A stretch of 64,000 bases of DNA from Haladaptatus pallidirubidus (GTDB lineage Archaea > Halobacteriota > Halobacteria > Halobacteriales > Haladaptataceae): the NCBI RefSeq assembly GCF_020700235.1, contig NZ_CP085301.1:1054001-1118000 (forward strand), read 5' to 3'. Positions within the stretch are counted from its first letter, which is position 1. Each line of letters starts with the position of its first letter. Of this stretch, positions 44,150 through 52,257 are shown piece after piece. The position numbers and the translations under genes are program-made. The notes beneath the pieces are model-generated. The model was not told the origin of the DNA and did not search any database. It saw nothing but the letters and a program-made list of their open reading frames with translations.

Positions 44150-45019
44150 ATGACGCAAACACCGACACGCCGCCGCCTGCTTCGGGCGGTTGGGGCCGCC
44201 ACGGCGGTCAGCCTCGCCGGCTGTTCGTCCGATGACGACGATGGGACGACCACCGGGCAGGGAGCCACGAACGGAACGACGGATTCCGCGACGAGGGGAG
44301 CGACTACAGGCGGAGGTACCGAAACCGAGACAGCAGGTGAAACAACCGACGAAACCACCGAAAGTACGCCAGAGGAAACAACCAAAGAGGAGACGAGCAA
44401 GGACACCACGACGGGGACGGAACCGCCGGAAGGCGGTGGTAACGTGCAGTTTGGAACCAGCGGGGGTGCGACGGTACGGGGGACGCTTCTCGGCGATGGG
44501 TCGTGCGGTATCGTGTTCGCTCACGATAGCGGTTTCGACCGCGGCGGATGGAATCCGCAGATGAAAACGTTCGCCGGAAAGGGGTACACCTGCCTCGCCA
44601 TCGACCTGAATCTGGACGACGAAAGCACGACACCAGAGTACGTTCTCGCGGCGGTTCGGTATCTTCGTCAGCGGGTCGGCGTGGAAAACGTCGTGCTCGT
44701 CGGCGCTGGTGCCGGTGCGAACGCGGTGGTTCGCGCAAATGCCCAAGCGGGAAGTGGAACCATCAACGGAACGCTCGTACTCGCTCCGGGAAAGAATGCT
44801 GACGTGGCGAGTCGGATGCAGGGATGGAAGCTGTTCGTCGTGAGCAGCGGCGACGAAAACCAGTACGTGCAGACGACGAAGCAGATGCACCAGAACGCGT
44901 CGAACCCCAAACGCCACGAGAAGGTTACGGGAGGAGCACACGGCCAGCAAGTCTTCGAAGCTAACAAAAACGAGATGAAGTCGCTACTGGGCGGGCTGCT
45001 AAGCACGGTGTGTGGCTGA
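44150..45019 (+). CDS. Lipoprotein with alpha/beta-hydrolase fold lacking the serine nucleophile
   Basis: A 289-residue exported lipoprotein: Tat signal (TPTRRRLLRAVG), lipobox SLAGC near residue 25, then a Thr/Glu/Gly-rich tether of about 75 residues. The remaining domain resembles a dienelactone-hydrolase-like fold: GIVFAHDSGFDRGGWNPQM, FAGKGYTCLAIDLN and VENVVLVGAGAGANAV. In active enzymes the last segment is the G-x-S-x-G nucleophile elbow; here it is GAGAG near residue 185, without Ser. An Asp (VVSSGDENQ) and a His (TGGAHGQQVFE) are at suitable places. It may be a binding rather than catalytic surface protein. The N-terminus up to ATG 44150 was chosen for the Tat signal. Confidence 0.75.
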   Translation: MTQTPTRRRLLRAVGAATAVSLAGCSSDDDDGTTTGQGATNGTTDSATRGATTGGGTETETAGETTDETTESTPEETTKEETSKDTTTGTEPPEGGGNVQFGTSGGATVRGTLLGDGSCGIVFAHDSGFDRGGWNPQMKTFAGKGYTCLAIDLNLDDESTTPEYVLAAVRYLRQRVGVENVVLVGAGAGANAVVRANAQAGSGTINGTLVLAPGKNADVASRMQGWKLFVVSSGDENQYVQTTKQMHQNASNPKRHEKVTGGAHGQQVFEANKNEMKSLLGGLLSTVCG

Positions 45020-45135
45020 GGGCAGACCGAGGGTTAGGACAGACAGTGGTCGAGGATGGTGTGCAGAGAGTAGCACACCGAGAGTGGCGTGATTCGCACG
45101 CTTTTTGAGGCTCCGCGGGTAAAACGGGATAACCA

Positions 45136-46131
45136 ATGATTTCCAAGGGCTGTGAACAGTGCGCCATGGGGGGCAAGATGGTGCTCTTCGTATACGGCTA
45201 CTGCGACCAGCGCGACTGCTTTTACTGCCCGCTCGGGGAGAATCGGAAGAACGTCACCGACGTGTACGCCAACGAGCGGAAAATCGAGAACGACGAGGAC
45301 ATCATCACCGAGGCGAAGCGGATGGACGCCCTCGGTACCTCCATCACGGGCGGCGAACCGCAGGAAGCGATGGCGAAGACCTGTCGGTACATCTCGATAT
45401 TAAAGGACGAGTTCGGCGACGACCACCACACGCACCTCTACACCGGCATCACGGGTGGTCGGGAGAACATGCGCCGACTCGCGGAAGCCGGACTGGACGA
45501 GATTCGTTTCCACCCGCCGTACGAACTGTGGGGCGACATGCACGGAACCGAGTGGGAAGAAATTCTCTACATCGCCCGCGAGGAGGGCATCACGCCGTCA
45601 TTCGAAATTCCGGGCATCCGCGCCGAAGAGGAGTTTCTCGAATTTTTAGACGAAGGCGCGGCGGAGTTCTGCAACGTCAACGAGTTCGAGATGAGTCAGG
45701 GGAACTACCGTCGGATGCAAGAAGAGGGGTACGAACTGCAAGAGGGCCACATGTCCGCCGTCGATGGCTCGAAGGAGGAAATTCTGGACGTGATGGGCGA
45801 CCACGAGCGCGTCTATTTTTGCACCTCGGTGTTCAAGGACGCCGCCCAGCACCGAAATCGCCTGAAACGAATGGCCCGCCAGATTCGCCGGGAGTTCGAC
45901 GACGTAACCGACGACGGCACGCTCATCTACGGCAAGACGTGGACCGCGGAGGAGCGATTCGCCGAACTGGGAGTTCCCGAGGAGTTTTACACCGTCAAAT
46001 CCGACCACATCGAAGTCGCGTGGTGGTTGCTAGAAGAGATGATAGAAGAGGGCGACGTGGACAAAGGCGAAATCGTGGAGCAGTATCCGACTTACGACGG
46101 ACAAGTCGTGGAACGGACGCCGTTGGCGTAA
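45136..46131 (+). CDS. Radical SAM protein (archaeal, CX4CX2C cluster motif)
   Basis: A 331-residue radical SAM enzyme. The cluster motif is GYCDQRDCFYCPLG (Cys23, Cys28, Cys31), a CX4CX2C spacing rather than the common CX3CX2C. Two more cysteines, Cys6 and Cys9 in GCEQCAMGG, precede it and could bind metal. The GGE motif appears as SITGGEPQEA and the sheet-closing FHPPYELW is conserved. It has the length of PflA/NrdG-type activators or of archaeal radical SAM proteins of unknown substrate. It stands alone in a 115-base to 150-base spacer context; no partner substrate protein is adjacent. Confidence 0.8.
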   Translation: MISKGCEQCAMGGKMVLFVYGYCDQRDCFYCPLGENRKNVTDVYANERKIENDEDIITEAKRMDALGTSITGGEPQEAMAKTCRYISILKDEFGDDHHTHLYTGITGGRENMRRLAEAGLDEIRFHPPYELWGDMHGTEWEEILYIAREEGITPSFEIPGIRAEEEFLEFLDEGAAEFCNVNEFEMSQGNYRRMQEEGYELQEGHMSAVDGSKEEILDVMGDHERVYFCTSVFKDAAQHRNRLKRMARQIRREFDDVTDDGTLIYGKTWTAEERFAELGVPEEFYTVKSDHIEVAWWLLEEMIEEGDVDKGEIVEQYPTYDGQVVERTPLA

Positions 46132-46140
46132 AATACGCCG

Positions 46141-46179
46141 CGAGCGACGGAGGAGCGAGAGGTTTTTGGTCCAGATTTT
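46141..46179 (-). repeat. Dispersed intergenic motif, copy 2
   Basis: In reverse this stretch reads AAAATCTGGACCAAAAACC followed by TCTCGCTCCTCCGTCGCTCG. The 16-base core AAAATCTGGACCAAAA and the CGCTCC and GTCGCTCG tail recur at 17638-17700. Confidence 0.6.
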
Positions 46180-46281
46180 CGCGTCTCGTGAGCGAGAACA
46201 CCCGAGGAAGTAAAAAGGTGGTTGTGGCAGGTTCGAGCAGATCCGTTGGCGTAAGATCTACTCTATTCGATTTTCGTCTCG

Positions 46282-46461
46282 TTACGTCTCTTCCAACACG
46301 AAGACGATTGCCCCGAGAATGGTGCTAAGCAGTGCTAACAGTGCGCCAAAAATGATAAATTCAGGTGCGAGCGCGAATCCGACGAGTAAGCTAACGACCC
46401 CGATAGCAATGAGCAGGCCGGAAAGCACGAACAGGCCGACAACGGCGACGATTCGGTTCAT
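46282..46461 (-). CDS. 59-residue two-helix membrane protein
   Basis: A very small integral membrane protein, MNRIVAVVGLFVLSGLLIAI ... FIIFGALLALLSTILGAIVF, ending VLEET. Two hydrophobic helices are joined by a short polar loop. Its ATG overlaps a TGA of an upstream frame (ATGA) that ends in the hydrophobic LLGVGLSLTLAELLCVYYAF and DGSDTQ, so another small membrane gene may precede it, but that frame has no convincing start. No family recognised; confidence rests on the hydrophobic pattern and the overlap. Confidence 0.45.
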   Translation of the reverse strand: MNRIVAVVGLFVLSGLLIAIGVVSLLVGFALAPEFIIFGALLALLSTILGAIVFVLEET

Positions 46462-46878
46462 TGGGTATCACTCCCATCTTCGACATTTTTATCTTCCGAA
46501 TTCTGACGAAAAGCATAGTAGACGCAAAGCAGTTCGGCGAGTGTGAGGGAGAGACCCACTCCGAGAAGTATCTCCTGTACGATAAGAAACGAGTAAAGAA
46601 ACGCGTCGCGTTCCGAGGAAGCGGTAGCCGGGGAACAACCACCGAATTTTGGCAGACGACACGAACCACGCGAGATTGCAATCGACAGTATCGACGAGCG
46701 AGCGGACCGACGACCGACCGAAGGGAGAAGAGGCATTTGATCTACCGTCAGAGCTTGCTCTGACGAGCCCTCGTTCACTTCGTTCACGAGGAAGCCGTTT
46801 GCCAGGGGGCACGCCGGAGGCGCTCCCACAGGAAAAGGTTGCGGAAGTGTTTAGGTGAGTGCCACAAAATTCTCACTC
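46462..46878. other. Spacer with a possible truncated small membrane gene and hairpins (417 bases)
   Basis: On the minus strand the frame ending at 46458 encodes a hydrophobic stretch FLYSFLIVQEILLGVGLSL plus an acidic tail. Its upstream part lacks a good start (the first ATG, 46736, would add 45 residues of non-coding character), so it may be a remnant. Two stems lie at 46746-46765 and 46769-46791. The rest is the promoter area of the TRAM gene. Confidence 0.4.
46746..46791. repeat. Two adjacent stem-loops
   Basis: CGTCAGAGC-TT-GCTCTGACG (46746-46765) is followed by CCTCGT ... ACGAGG (46769-46791). Such paired stems are common in haloarchaeal intergenic DNA; role unknown. Confidence 0.55.
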
Positions 46879-47340
46879 ATGCCGGACTGTCCACTGGCAG
46901 ATAGCTGCCCCAGTTTCGAAGAACGAATCAGTGGGATGGGCTGTCACCACTACGGCGACCGCGGGGGCGCGGAGTGGTGCAACCACTACAACCAGCCAAT
47001 CCGCGAACTGAAAACCGCACCCGTCCAACCGGGCGAGGAAATCGTCGTAGAAATTGACGACATTCACGAGAGCGGTTCCGGCGTCGGTCGAACTGACAAT
47101 GGATTTATCGTCCTCGTGGACGGCATCCTCCCCGACGCCCGCGCGAAGGTGAAAATCACGAACGTCAAGGGCAACCACGCGACCGCCGACCCCATCGAAC
47201 GTCTTCCGATGGAACCGGAGGACGAAGGCGAAGGCGAAGGCGAGAACGAGGACGACACGGAAGCGTCGGAAACGACTCGCGACAACAAGCGAGAACGTCG
47301 CGAGCGCCTCGGAAGTCGGGACAACTTCTGGGGCGGATAA
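46879..47340 (+). CDS. TRAM-domain protein
   Basis: A 153-residue predicted RNA-binding protein. The N-terminus MPDCPLADSCPSFEERISGM carries a Cys cluster with GCHHYGDRGGAEWCNHY, possibly a zinc or Fe-S site. The TRAM domain follows at about residues 50-110: VQPGEEIVVEIDDIHESGSG, GRTDNGFIVLVDGILPDARA and VKITNVKGNHATADPI. The C-terminus is a highly charged tail. Archaeal TRAM proteins bind tRNA or act as RNA chaperones. I start at ATG 46879, since the conserved protein begins MPDCPLAD; an in-frame GTG at 46855 is an alternative. Confidence 0.88.
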   Translation: MPDCPLADSCPSFEERISGMGCHHYGDRGGAEWCNHYNQPIRELKTAPVQPGEEIVVEIDDIHESGSGVGRTDNGFIVLVDGILPDARAKVKITNVKGNHATADPIERLPMEPEDEGEGEGENEDDTEASETTRDNKRERRERLGSRDNFWGG

Positions 47341-47416
47341 CCCGCCGAGTGGACAGTCCTTTGCGGGTCGGGCATGTACGCACAGGCATGCCGGAAGAAG
47401 TCGGAGGAAAAGCGAT

Positions 47417-47893
47417 ATGAGCGATGAAACCGACGTAGACGAGATTCTTCGCCGAGCAGGATTCTCCGCGGAGACGAGCGTCCTCACCCAACGACAGGCA
47501 GAGGTGTTGGTACTCCGCGAGCGAGGAGCCGCACAAGCGGAAATTGCAGACCGACTGGGTACCTCGCGGGCGAACGTCTCCAGCGTCGAAGCCAGTGCGC
47601 GCGAAAACGTCAGTAAGGCACAAGAGACGGTGGCGTTCGCGGAAGCCCTCCGGGCACCAGTTCGAATCGAGCTCGAACCGGAAACCGACCTTTACGACGT
47701 GCCGTCGCGGGTCTACGACGCTTGCGACGAGGCCGGAGTGAAGGTGAACCACGCCGCTCCCGAACTGATGAAACGGATCAGCGACGAGGCTGGTGACGCC
47801 ATCGAAGGACGGGCGGTTCGCACGCCCCTGCTCATCGGTGTGACACACGACGGCGAAGTGACGGTTCGGCAACCGTCCCCCGAGGAGTTTTAG
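47417..47893 (+). CDS. Tfx-family DNA-binding protein
   Basis: A 158-residue transcription regulator. The N-terminal helix-turn-helix (SVLTQRQAEVLVLRERGA followed by QAEIADRLGTSRANVSSVE) is the Tfx type that binds DNA as a dimer. The C-terminal domain (PVRIELEPETDLYDVPSRVY, ELMKRISDEAG, TPLLIGVTHDGEVTVRQP) is of the kind found in archaeal Tfx proteins and may sense a ligand. It has an SD (GGAGG) nine bases ahead of ATG 47417. It is followed within 22 bases by the SDR gene, so they probably form one unit. Confidence 0.85.
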   Translation: MSDETDVDEILRRAGFSAETSVLTQRQAEVLVLRERGAAQAEIADRLGTSRANVSSVEASARENVSKAQETVAFAEALRAPVRIELEPETDLYDVPSRVYDACDEAGVKVNHAAPELMKRISDEAGDAIEGRAVRTPLLIGVTHDGEVTVRQPSPEEF

Positions 47894-47915
47894 CGTTTCC
47901 CGAGAAGTTCGAAGT

Positions 47916-48701
47916 ATGAACCTCGATTTGGAGGACAACACGGCGCTGGTAACGGCGAGTTCGAGCGGATTGGGATTGGCGAGTGCGAAAGCGTTGGCCC
48001 GAGAAGGGGCGAACGTCGTTATTTGCGCTCGCAGTGAGAACGGATTATCCGAAGCCGAACGCGAAATCGAGGCGATGGACGGCGGCGACGTTCTCTCCGT
48101 GCCGACGGATATCACCGACCCGGACGAAATCGAGGCGCTGGTCGAGGCGACCGTCGAGGAGTTCGGCGGACTCGACCACCTCGTCACCTCGGCGGGCGGA
48201 CCACCGAGCGGGCCGTTTCTCGACACGACGGAGCGCGATTGGTACGCCGCCTACGATTTGCTCGTGATGAGCGCCGTCTGGTTGACGAAGCGCGCACATC
48301 CGCATCTCGTCGCCAGCGACGCCGGAACCGTCGTGAACATCACTTCGACCAGCGTTCGGGAGGCAATCGACGGGCTCGTTCTCTCGAACGCAGTTCGCCG
48401 GGGAGTCATCGGCCTGATGAAAACCCAAGCCCGTGAATTTGCGCCCGACGTGCGAGTTAACGCGGTTCTGCCGGGCGCACACGAGACGCCGCGAATTCAG
48501 GAACTCGTGGAGGCCGCCCTCGAACGCGGCGAATACGACAGCTACGAGGACGGACTCGCTGACTGGGCGAGCGACATTCCGATGAGTCGAGTCGGCGACC
48601 CGATGGAACTCGGCGACGCAGTTGCCTTCCTCTCCAGCGACCGGGCGAGTTTCATCAACGGCGTTTCGCTCCCGGTAGACGGCGGCAGACTCCGAAGCTA
48701 A
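47916..48701 (+). CDS. Atypical short-chain dehydrogenase/reductase without YxxxK
   Basis: A 261-residue Rossmann-fold protein. The NAD(P) loop is TASSSGLGLASAKAL (residues about 11-25), changed from the common TGxxxGxG, and the LVTSAGGPPSGP replaces the NAG motif. At the catalytic site it reads TSTSVREAIDGLVLSNAVRR, where classical SDRs have YxxxK; here neither Tyr nor Lys is present. This pattern matches the subgroup of beta-ketoacyl reductase-like SDRs that have lost the tetrad. Actual chemistry is open: NADPH binding without reduction, or a different substrate. The stop overlaps the dph6 start by one base. Confidence 0.82.
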   Translation: MNLDLEDNTALVTASSSGLGLASAKALAREGANVVICARSENGLSEAEREIEAMDGGDVLSVPTDITDPDEIEALVEATVEEFGGLDHLVTSAGGPPSGPFLDTTERDWYAAYDLLVMSAVWLTKRAHPHLVASDAGTVVNITSTSVREAIDGLVLSNAVRRGVIGLMKTQAREFAPDVRVNAVLPGAHETPRIQELVEAALERGEYDSYEDGLADWASDIPMSRVGDPMELGDAVAFLSSDRASFINGVSLPVDGGRLRS

Positions 48702-49381
48702 TGACGGAGCAAAGCGCACCGACGGAATCGGCGACCGTTCTCTCGTGGAGCGGCGGGAAGGATGCCGCACACGCCCTGTACGCACTGGGGACGGACGAAG
48801 TGACCGAGCTGCTGACGACGATTTCGGAAAACGGTCGAAGTAGCATGCACGGCGTGCGCCGGGAGTTGTACGCGAAACAAGCCGAGAGTCTCGGTCTGCC
48901 GATTCAATTTGTGGAAATTCCGCAGGAATGCGTGAACGAGGAGTACGAATCACGGATGGCGAGCGTGATGGCGGAGTACGAATCTCGCGGAATAAAGCGA
49001 ATTGCCTTCGCCGATCTCTTTCTAGAGGACGTGAGGAACTATCGGGAAAGCAGGCTCGCCGAAACGAATATCGAGGGAATTTGGCCGCTCTGGAATCGGG
49101 ACACGGACGAACAGATTCGGGCGTTTCTCGACGTCGGATTTCGCGCGACGGTCGTAACGGTGGACGGATCGCTGTTCGATTCCTCGTTCGCGGGCCGGGA
49201 ACTCGATTCGACGTTTCTCGCCGATGCGCCGGAATCAATCGACCCGTGCGGTGAGAACGGTGAGTTTCACACGTTCGTTTGGGACGGCCCGATTTTCGAC
49301 TCGCCGGTTTCGACCGAAACCGGCGAGGTCGTCACGCGCGAAGTGGGCGACGGCGAGTTCCACTACTGCGATTTGCGGTAG
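48701..49381 (+). CDS. dph6: Diphthine-ammonia ligase
   Basis: A 226-residue ATP-dependent enzyme of the ATP-PPase family that amidates diphthine on elongation factor 2, finishing diphthamide. The PP-loop is LSWSGGKDAAHAL (residues about 14-26). The conserved GVRRELYAKQAESLGLP and DGSLFDSSFAGRELD, DPCGENGEFHTFVWDGP segments follow. Its ATG overlaps the stop of the SDR gene (TAATG). Length and motifs fit archaeal Dph6 well. Confidence 0.9.
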   Translation: MTEQSAPTESATVLSWSGGKDAAHALYALGTDEVTELLTTISENGRSSMHGVRRELYAKQAESLGLPIQFVEIPQECVNEEYESRMASVMAEYESRGIKRIAFADLFLEDVRNYRESRLAETNIEGIWPLWNRDTDEQIRAFLDVGFRATVVTVDGSLFDSSFAGRELDSTFLADAPESIDPCGENGEFHTFVWDGPIFDSPVSTETGEVVTREVGDGEFHYCDLR

Positions 49382-49408
49382 AACTGTGTCGTTTGTGAAA
49401 ACCGAAAC

Positions 49409-49443
49409 GAATCGAACTGGCGCGCACCGCGCCAGTTCGATTC
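49409..49443. terminator. Perfect 16-base hairpin between convergent genes
   Basis: GAATCGAACTGGCGCG (49409-49424) and CGCGCCAGTTCGATTC (49428-49443) form a perfect stem around CAC. It lies 28 bases after the dph6 stop and 12 bases before the stop of the convergent gene at 49455, so it could end or stabilise both mRNAs. Factor-independent function is not proven in archaea. Confidence 0.55.
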
Positions 49444-49454
49444 ACACGCACGAT

Positions 49455-49727
49455 TCACTCCGATTCGATTTTCTCGAGTATCTGTTTCGCCTCGTCGCGG
49501 GCCGTATCCTCTCCGGCCTGCTTTTTGATGAGGACGCTTTGAACCTCCCAATCGTCGCTTTCCTTTCGCTTTCCGGTTCTGACCTCCGCACCCTCGGACA
49601 CGTCTCGGGCGGCGTGTTCCGCCCAGTCGGGCGTCCGAATCGTGTCGAACTCGTCGGGGTCGCGGAATCGGACGTGGATATACTCGTCTTCCGTTTCGAC
49701 CGATTGGATGTCTGGCATATCGGTCAT
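49455..49727 (-). CDS. Haloarchaeal conserved small protein, unknown
   Basis: A 90-residue acidic protein opening MTDMPDIQSVETEDEYIHVR. It contains VRFRDPDEFDTIRTPDWAEH and RKESDDWEVQSVLIKKQAGE, and ends in a helix DEAKQILEKIES. The strand-rich middle suggests a small barrel-like fold. Start is at ATG 49727; the longer frame upstream is AT-rich and non-coding. No metal or nucleotide motif. I believe it is conserved in haloarchaea but know no function. Confidence 0.65.
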   Translation of the reverse strand: MTDMPDIQSVETEDEYIHVRFRDPDEFDTIRTPDWAEHAARDVSEGAEVRTGKRKESDDWEVQSVLIKKQAGEDTARDEAKQILEKIESE

Positions 49728-49781
49728 TGTATCAGTAGTTCGGGAAGGAGCGTAAGAAAAGTAGTGGCTAATCAACGTCGC

Positions 49782-50771
49782 TCAGAATCTGTCTTCCGCC
49801 CGTAATTTTGAAACTACTTCGCGCACGCGTTGGGCATCCGACTTCGGAACGACGAGGACGCGGTCGTCGTACGATGCGACGACTAAATCGTCCACCCCGA
49901 CGAGGCTTACGTGTTTGTCGCTGGCGACGACATTACCGGTCGCGTCGATAGTCAGTGCGTCGCCGAGAACGGTGTTTTCACCGGAGACGAGCCGTTCGAG
50001 TGCATCCCACGACCCCAAATCGTCCCACTCGAATTTGGCGGGAACGACGTAGGCATCGTTCGTTCGCTCCATCACGGCGTAATCGACGCTCACGGATTCA
50101 ACGCGGTCGAATCCGAGAGTTGGCGCGCCGTCTTCGAGTGCCGAGACGAGAGGAGAGAGCGGTGAATCGCGAGCCTCTCGAAGGAAAGCGCTAGGCGTCC
50201 ACGCGAACAGTCCGGCGTTCCAGTAGAAGCCGTCCTTTACGAACTGCTCTGCGGTTCCGGCGTCGGGTTTTTCCCGGAATTGAGCCACATCGAAGTGACC
50301 TCCGTAGTCCGCTCCGGGTTCGATGTAGCCGTATCCGGTTGCGGAGCGGGTTGGTTCAATACCGACAGTCACGACCCCCTCGGTTTCCACTGCAACCAAC
50401 GCGGCGCGACGGGCGGTGGTTTCGAAGTCGCCCGCGATGTGGTGGTCGCTCGGCAGGCACAGCAAAACGCAGTCGCCGACCTGCTCGCGTATTCGGTGGG
50501 TGGCGTAGGCGAGGGCCGGACCGGTATCCTTCGGTTCGGGTTCGACCAATACACCGACTTCGGGAACGTGTTTACGCACGAGGTCTGCGTGTTCTTTTCC
50601 GGTGCAAACGAATATTTCGTCGGCGAAACCGGCGCGTTCGACGGTTTCGCATAGCAGAGAATCGTCTCCGAGAAGTGAAAGGAACTGCTTCGGACGGTCG
50701 CTTCTGCTCGCGGGATACAGTCGCGTTCCGGTTCCCCCGGCCATGATGAGGGCGACGAGCGGGCGAGTCAT
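49782..50771 (-). CDS. Mannose-1-phosphate guanylyltransferase-type nucleotidyltransferase
   Basis: A 329-residue sugar nucleotidyltransferase. The GTP/sugar motif is MAGGTGTRLYPASRSDRPKQ (residues about 11-30), and the FREKPD signature near residue 165 is the catalytic-lysine stretch. DHHIAGDFE, EPKDTGPALAYA and the C-terminal VEDLGSWDAL-like EWDDLGSWDALERL are typical of ManC/AlgA. It makes GDP-mannose for glycan or compatible-solute synthesis. It lacks the C-terminal isomerase domain of bifunctional enzymes. It is transcribed alone, convergent-free, with no other sugar genes adjacent. Confidence 0.88.
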   Translation of the reverse strand: MTRPLVALIMAGGTGTRLYPASRSDRPKQFLSLLGDDSLLCETVERAGFADEIFVCTGKEHADLVRKHVPEVGVLVEPEPKDTGPALAYATHRIREQVGDCVLLCLPSDHHIAGDFETTARRAALVAVETEGVVTVGIEPTRSATGYGYIEPGADYGGHFDVAQFREKPDAGTAEQFVKDGFYWNAGLFAWTPSAFLREARDSPLSPLVSALEDGAPTLGFDRVESVSVDYAVMERTNDAYVVPAKFEWDDLGSWDALERLVSGENTVLGDALTIDATGNVVASDKHVSLVGVDDLVVASYDDRVLVVPKSDAQRVREVVSKLRAEDRF

Positions 50772-50850
50772 GTAGAAAAGCGACGATTGGTAGTCTCAAA
50801 AATCGGTCTATCTGGCTCTCACCTAATCGGCGGACAAAAACGGATGTGGC

Positions 50851-51453
50851 TCAGGCACCGCGTGCTTCCGTTTCGGAGGGAGCAGTTTCCTCGCGGGCCG
50901 CGGTTCGAGTTCCCTGTGCCATGAACATCATCGACACGCCGCTGACGAGCAGGTTCACTCCGAAGAGCAGTCCGACAGCCCACAGCGCGCTGGACGGGAA
51001 TCCAGCCCAGATGATTCCAGCGATCACGAGCGCGAGAACGCCGCTCACGACGATCGCACTCCACCCTTTTTCACCACGAGCTTGGAATCCCATGACTATT
51101 TCGAGGACGCCTTCCGCGAGCAGGAACGCCACCACGAGGATGGTCAGCGTCGTCAATCCGAGAACTGGATTCGACAGCAGTGCGACACCGGCGATTGCGT
51201 AGACGACCGCGAGTAGGGCTTGAACGACGAATCGCTTCCATCCACCCGAGAAGGCGTGTGCCACGTGAACGAGCGCCCCGACGATCAGTAACGCTCCGAG
51301 CAGAATCGACAACGACACTCCCGCCACAAACGGCGAAAGGATGGCGAGGACGCCAATTACGGCGATGATTCCGCCGGCTATCATTGCAGTTCGCCAGGAT
51401 TTCTTCGCGGTACTTGATACCATTTCAGCACCGCTCTCTACTTTTGTGCTCAT
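50851..51453 (-). CDS. HdeD-like membrane protein (DUF308)
   Basis: A 200-residue integral membrane protein with six helices arranged as three DUF308 repeats (MIAGGIIAVIGVLAILSPFV, ALLAVVYAIAGVALLS, VVSGVLALVIAGIIWAG). Such proteins include bacterial HdeD of acid resistance, but their biochemical role is unclear. The N-terminus is polar (MSTKVESGAEMVSSTAKKSW) and the C-terminus is acidic (ETAPSETEARGA). The upstream region 51454-51735 is AT-rich with no gene. The start is ATG 51453. Confidence 0.85.
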   Translation of the reverse strand: MSTKVESGAEMVSSTAKKSWRTAMIAGGIIAVIGVLAILSPFVAGVSLSILLGALLIVGALVHVAHAFSGGWKRFVVQALLAVVYAIAGVALLSNPVLGLTTLTILVVAFLLAEGVLEIVMGFQARGEKGWSAIVVSGVLALVIAGIIWAGFPSSALWAVGLLFGVNLLVSGVSMMFMAQGTRTAAREETAPSETEARGA

Positions 51454-51735
51454 TGTTATTTTCCCCGACTATTGGATATGCTAGCCAACGATATAAATAA
51501 TGTTAGCCATTTGAAGAAAGTTCCCGAGATCGAACCGTTCTCGGGAGTTTTTTCCCCTGAGAGCAGCTCCATCTCTCGAAATACGAAACGCCCTTTATAG
51601 TAAATTATTTTATATGAATTATTACATAGATGTGTATTTTATAACAAATTGTTCGATCAAGTTTCCAGAATGCACTGTCGTCGCTCGATTTGCATCACGG
51701 TAGTAAAAATCATATTTCTGTTATTAGTTCCACGG
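51454..51735. other. AT-rich spacer without a gene (282 bases)
   Basis: The stretch has unusually high A+T for this window (for example TAAATTATTTTATATGAATT near 51601). It holds the promoter of the HdeD-like gene and the 3' flank of the next minus-strand gene, but no reading frame or repeat I can support. Confidence 0.5.
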
Positions 51736-52047
51736 TTACCACGTCTCGATTGTTCGCTCTCGTATATCCTCCACACACCCTTCACAGGCGGGATGTTCGG
51801 CATCGAAACATGCCGGACGACCTTCCTTGTCAAGTCGCGCCGCCCGACGTTCGGCGTATCGCCGACAGACGATTTTCGCCCGTCCGTGTTCGTCCTGTGG
51901 CAAGTCCGCGAGCGTAGTATCTCGGGCATTCCGGTAGGCTTCCCTCGCCTCCTCCATCTGCTGGTCTGCCGACTCCCGCGTTTCGGCATACTTCTTGCCC
52001 ACTTCCCTGAGTTTGATACGAAGGAAGCGTTCGAGACGGTCGTCCAT
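51736..52047 (-). CDS. Haloarchaeal small protein with paired cysteines (DUF7091-like)
   Basis: A 103-residue protein opening MDDRLERFLRIKLREVGKKY. A charged helix is followed by ARAKIVCRRYAERRAARLD-like basic segments and a Cys cluster in RPACFDAEHPACEGCVED, which could bind zinc (C-x7-C-x2-C plus Cys in VCRRYA). I recall a haloarchaeal family of this form (DUF7091) but cannot name a function. ATG 52047 was chosen because the upstream in-frame extension lacks acidic bias. It is divergent from the rpa3 operon. Confidence 0.6.
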   Translation of the reverse strand: MDDRLERFLRIKLREVGKKYAETRESADQQMEEAREAYRNARDTTLADLPQDEHGRAKIVCRRYAERRAARLDKEGRPACFDAEHPACEGCVEDIRERTIETW

Positions 52048-52230
52048 ACCGCACGTTGGTGGTGAAGGAATGAAAGGTTTCCCCGACGCAGTTCGCACGG
52101 AATCATCAGCGTAAACCGGGAGAATCATATCAGAAGTGAGGTTCAGCGATCCGAATTCTGTTATGGCGATAACAGCCAGCCAACGGGCTTCAGCCTCGTT
52201 TTTCACTTCCGCTCTGCCCCCGCGTAACCT

Positions 52231-52238
52231 TTTATACT
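52231..52238 (+). promoter_or_regulatory. TATA box of the rpa3 transcript
   Basis: TTTATACT lies 20-27 bases before the ATG of a short leader frame at 52258 and 58-65 bases before the rpa3 ATG. The spacing predicts transcription start at or next to 52258-52260. Confidence 0.6.
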
Positions 52239-52257
52239 ATCGCGAACCAACCACCGT

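Noticed and set aside
43691..44950. A 419-residue minus-strand open frame opposite the lipoprotein gene.
   Set aside because: Its composition is rich in Arg, Ser and Pro as expected for antisense frames, and it runs through the tandem repeats.
46458..46736. Annotating the upstream hydrophobic frame as a full gene.
   Set aside because: Its first 45 residues look non-coding and no plausible start precedes the hydrophobic part; kept as a note only.
47388..47420. A 10-residue frame whose TGA overlaps the Tfx ATG, similar to the rpa3 leader.
   Set aside because: There is no TATA box at the right distance, and its overlap is explained by the SD-containing leader of the Tfx gene.
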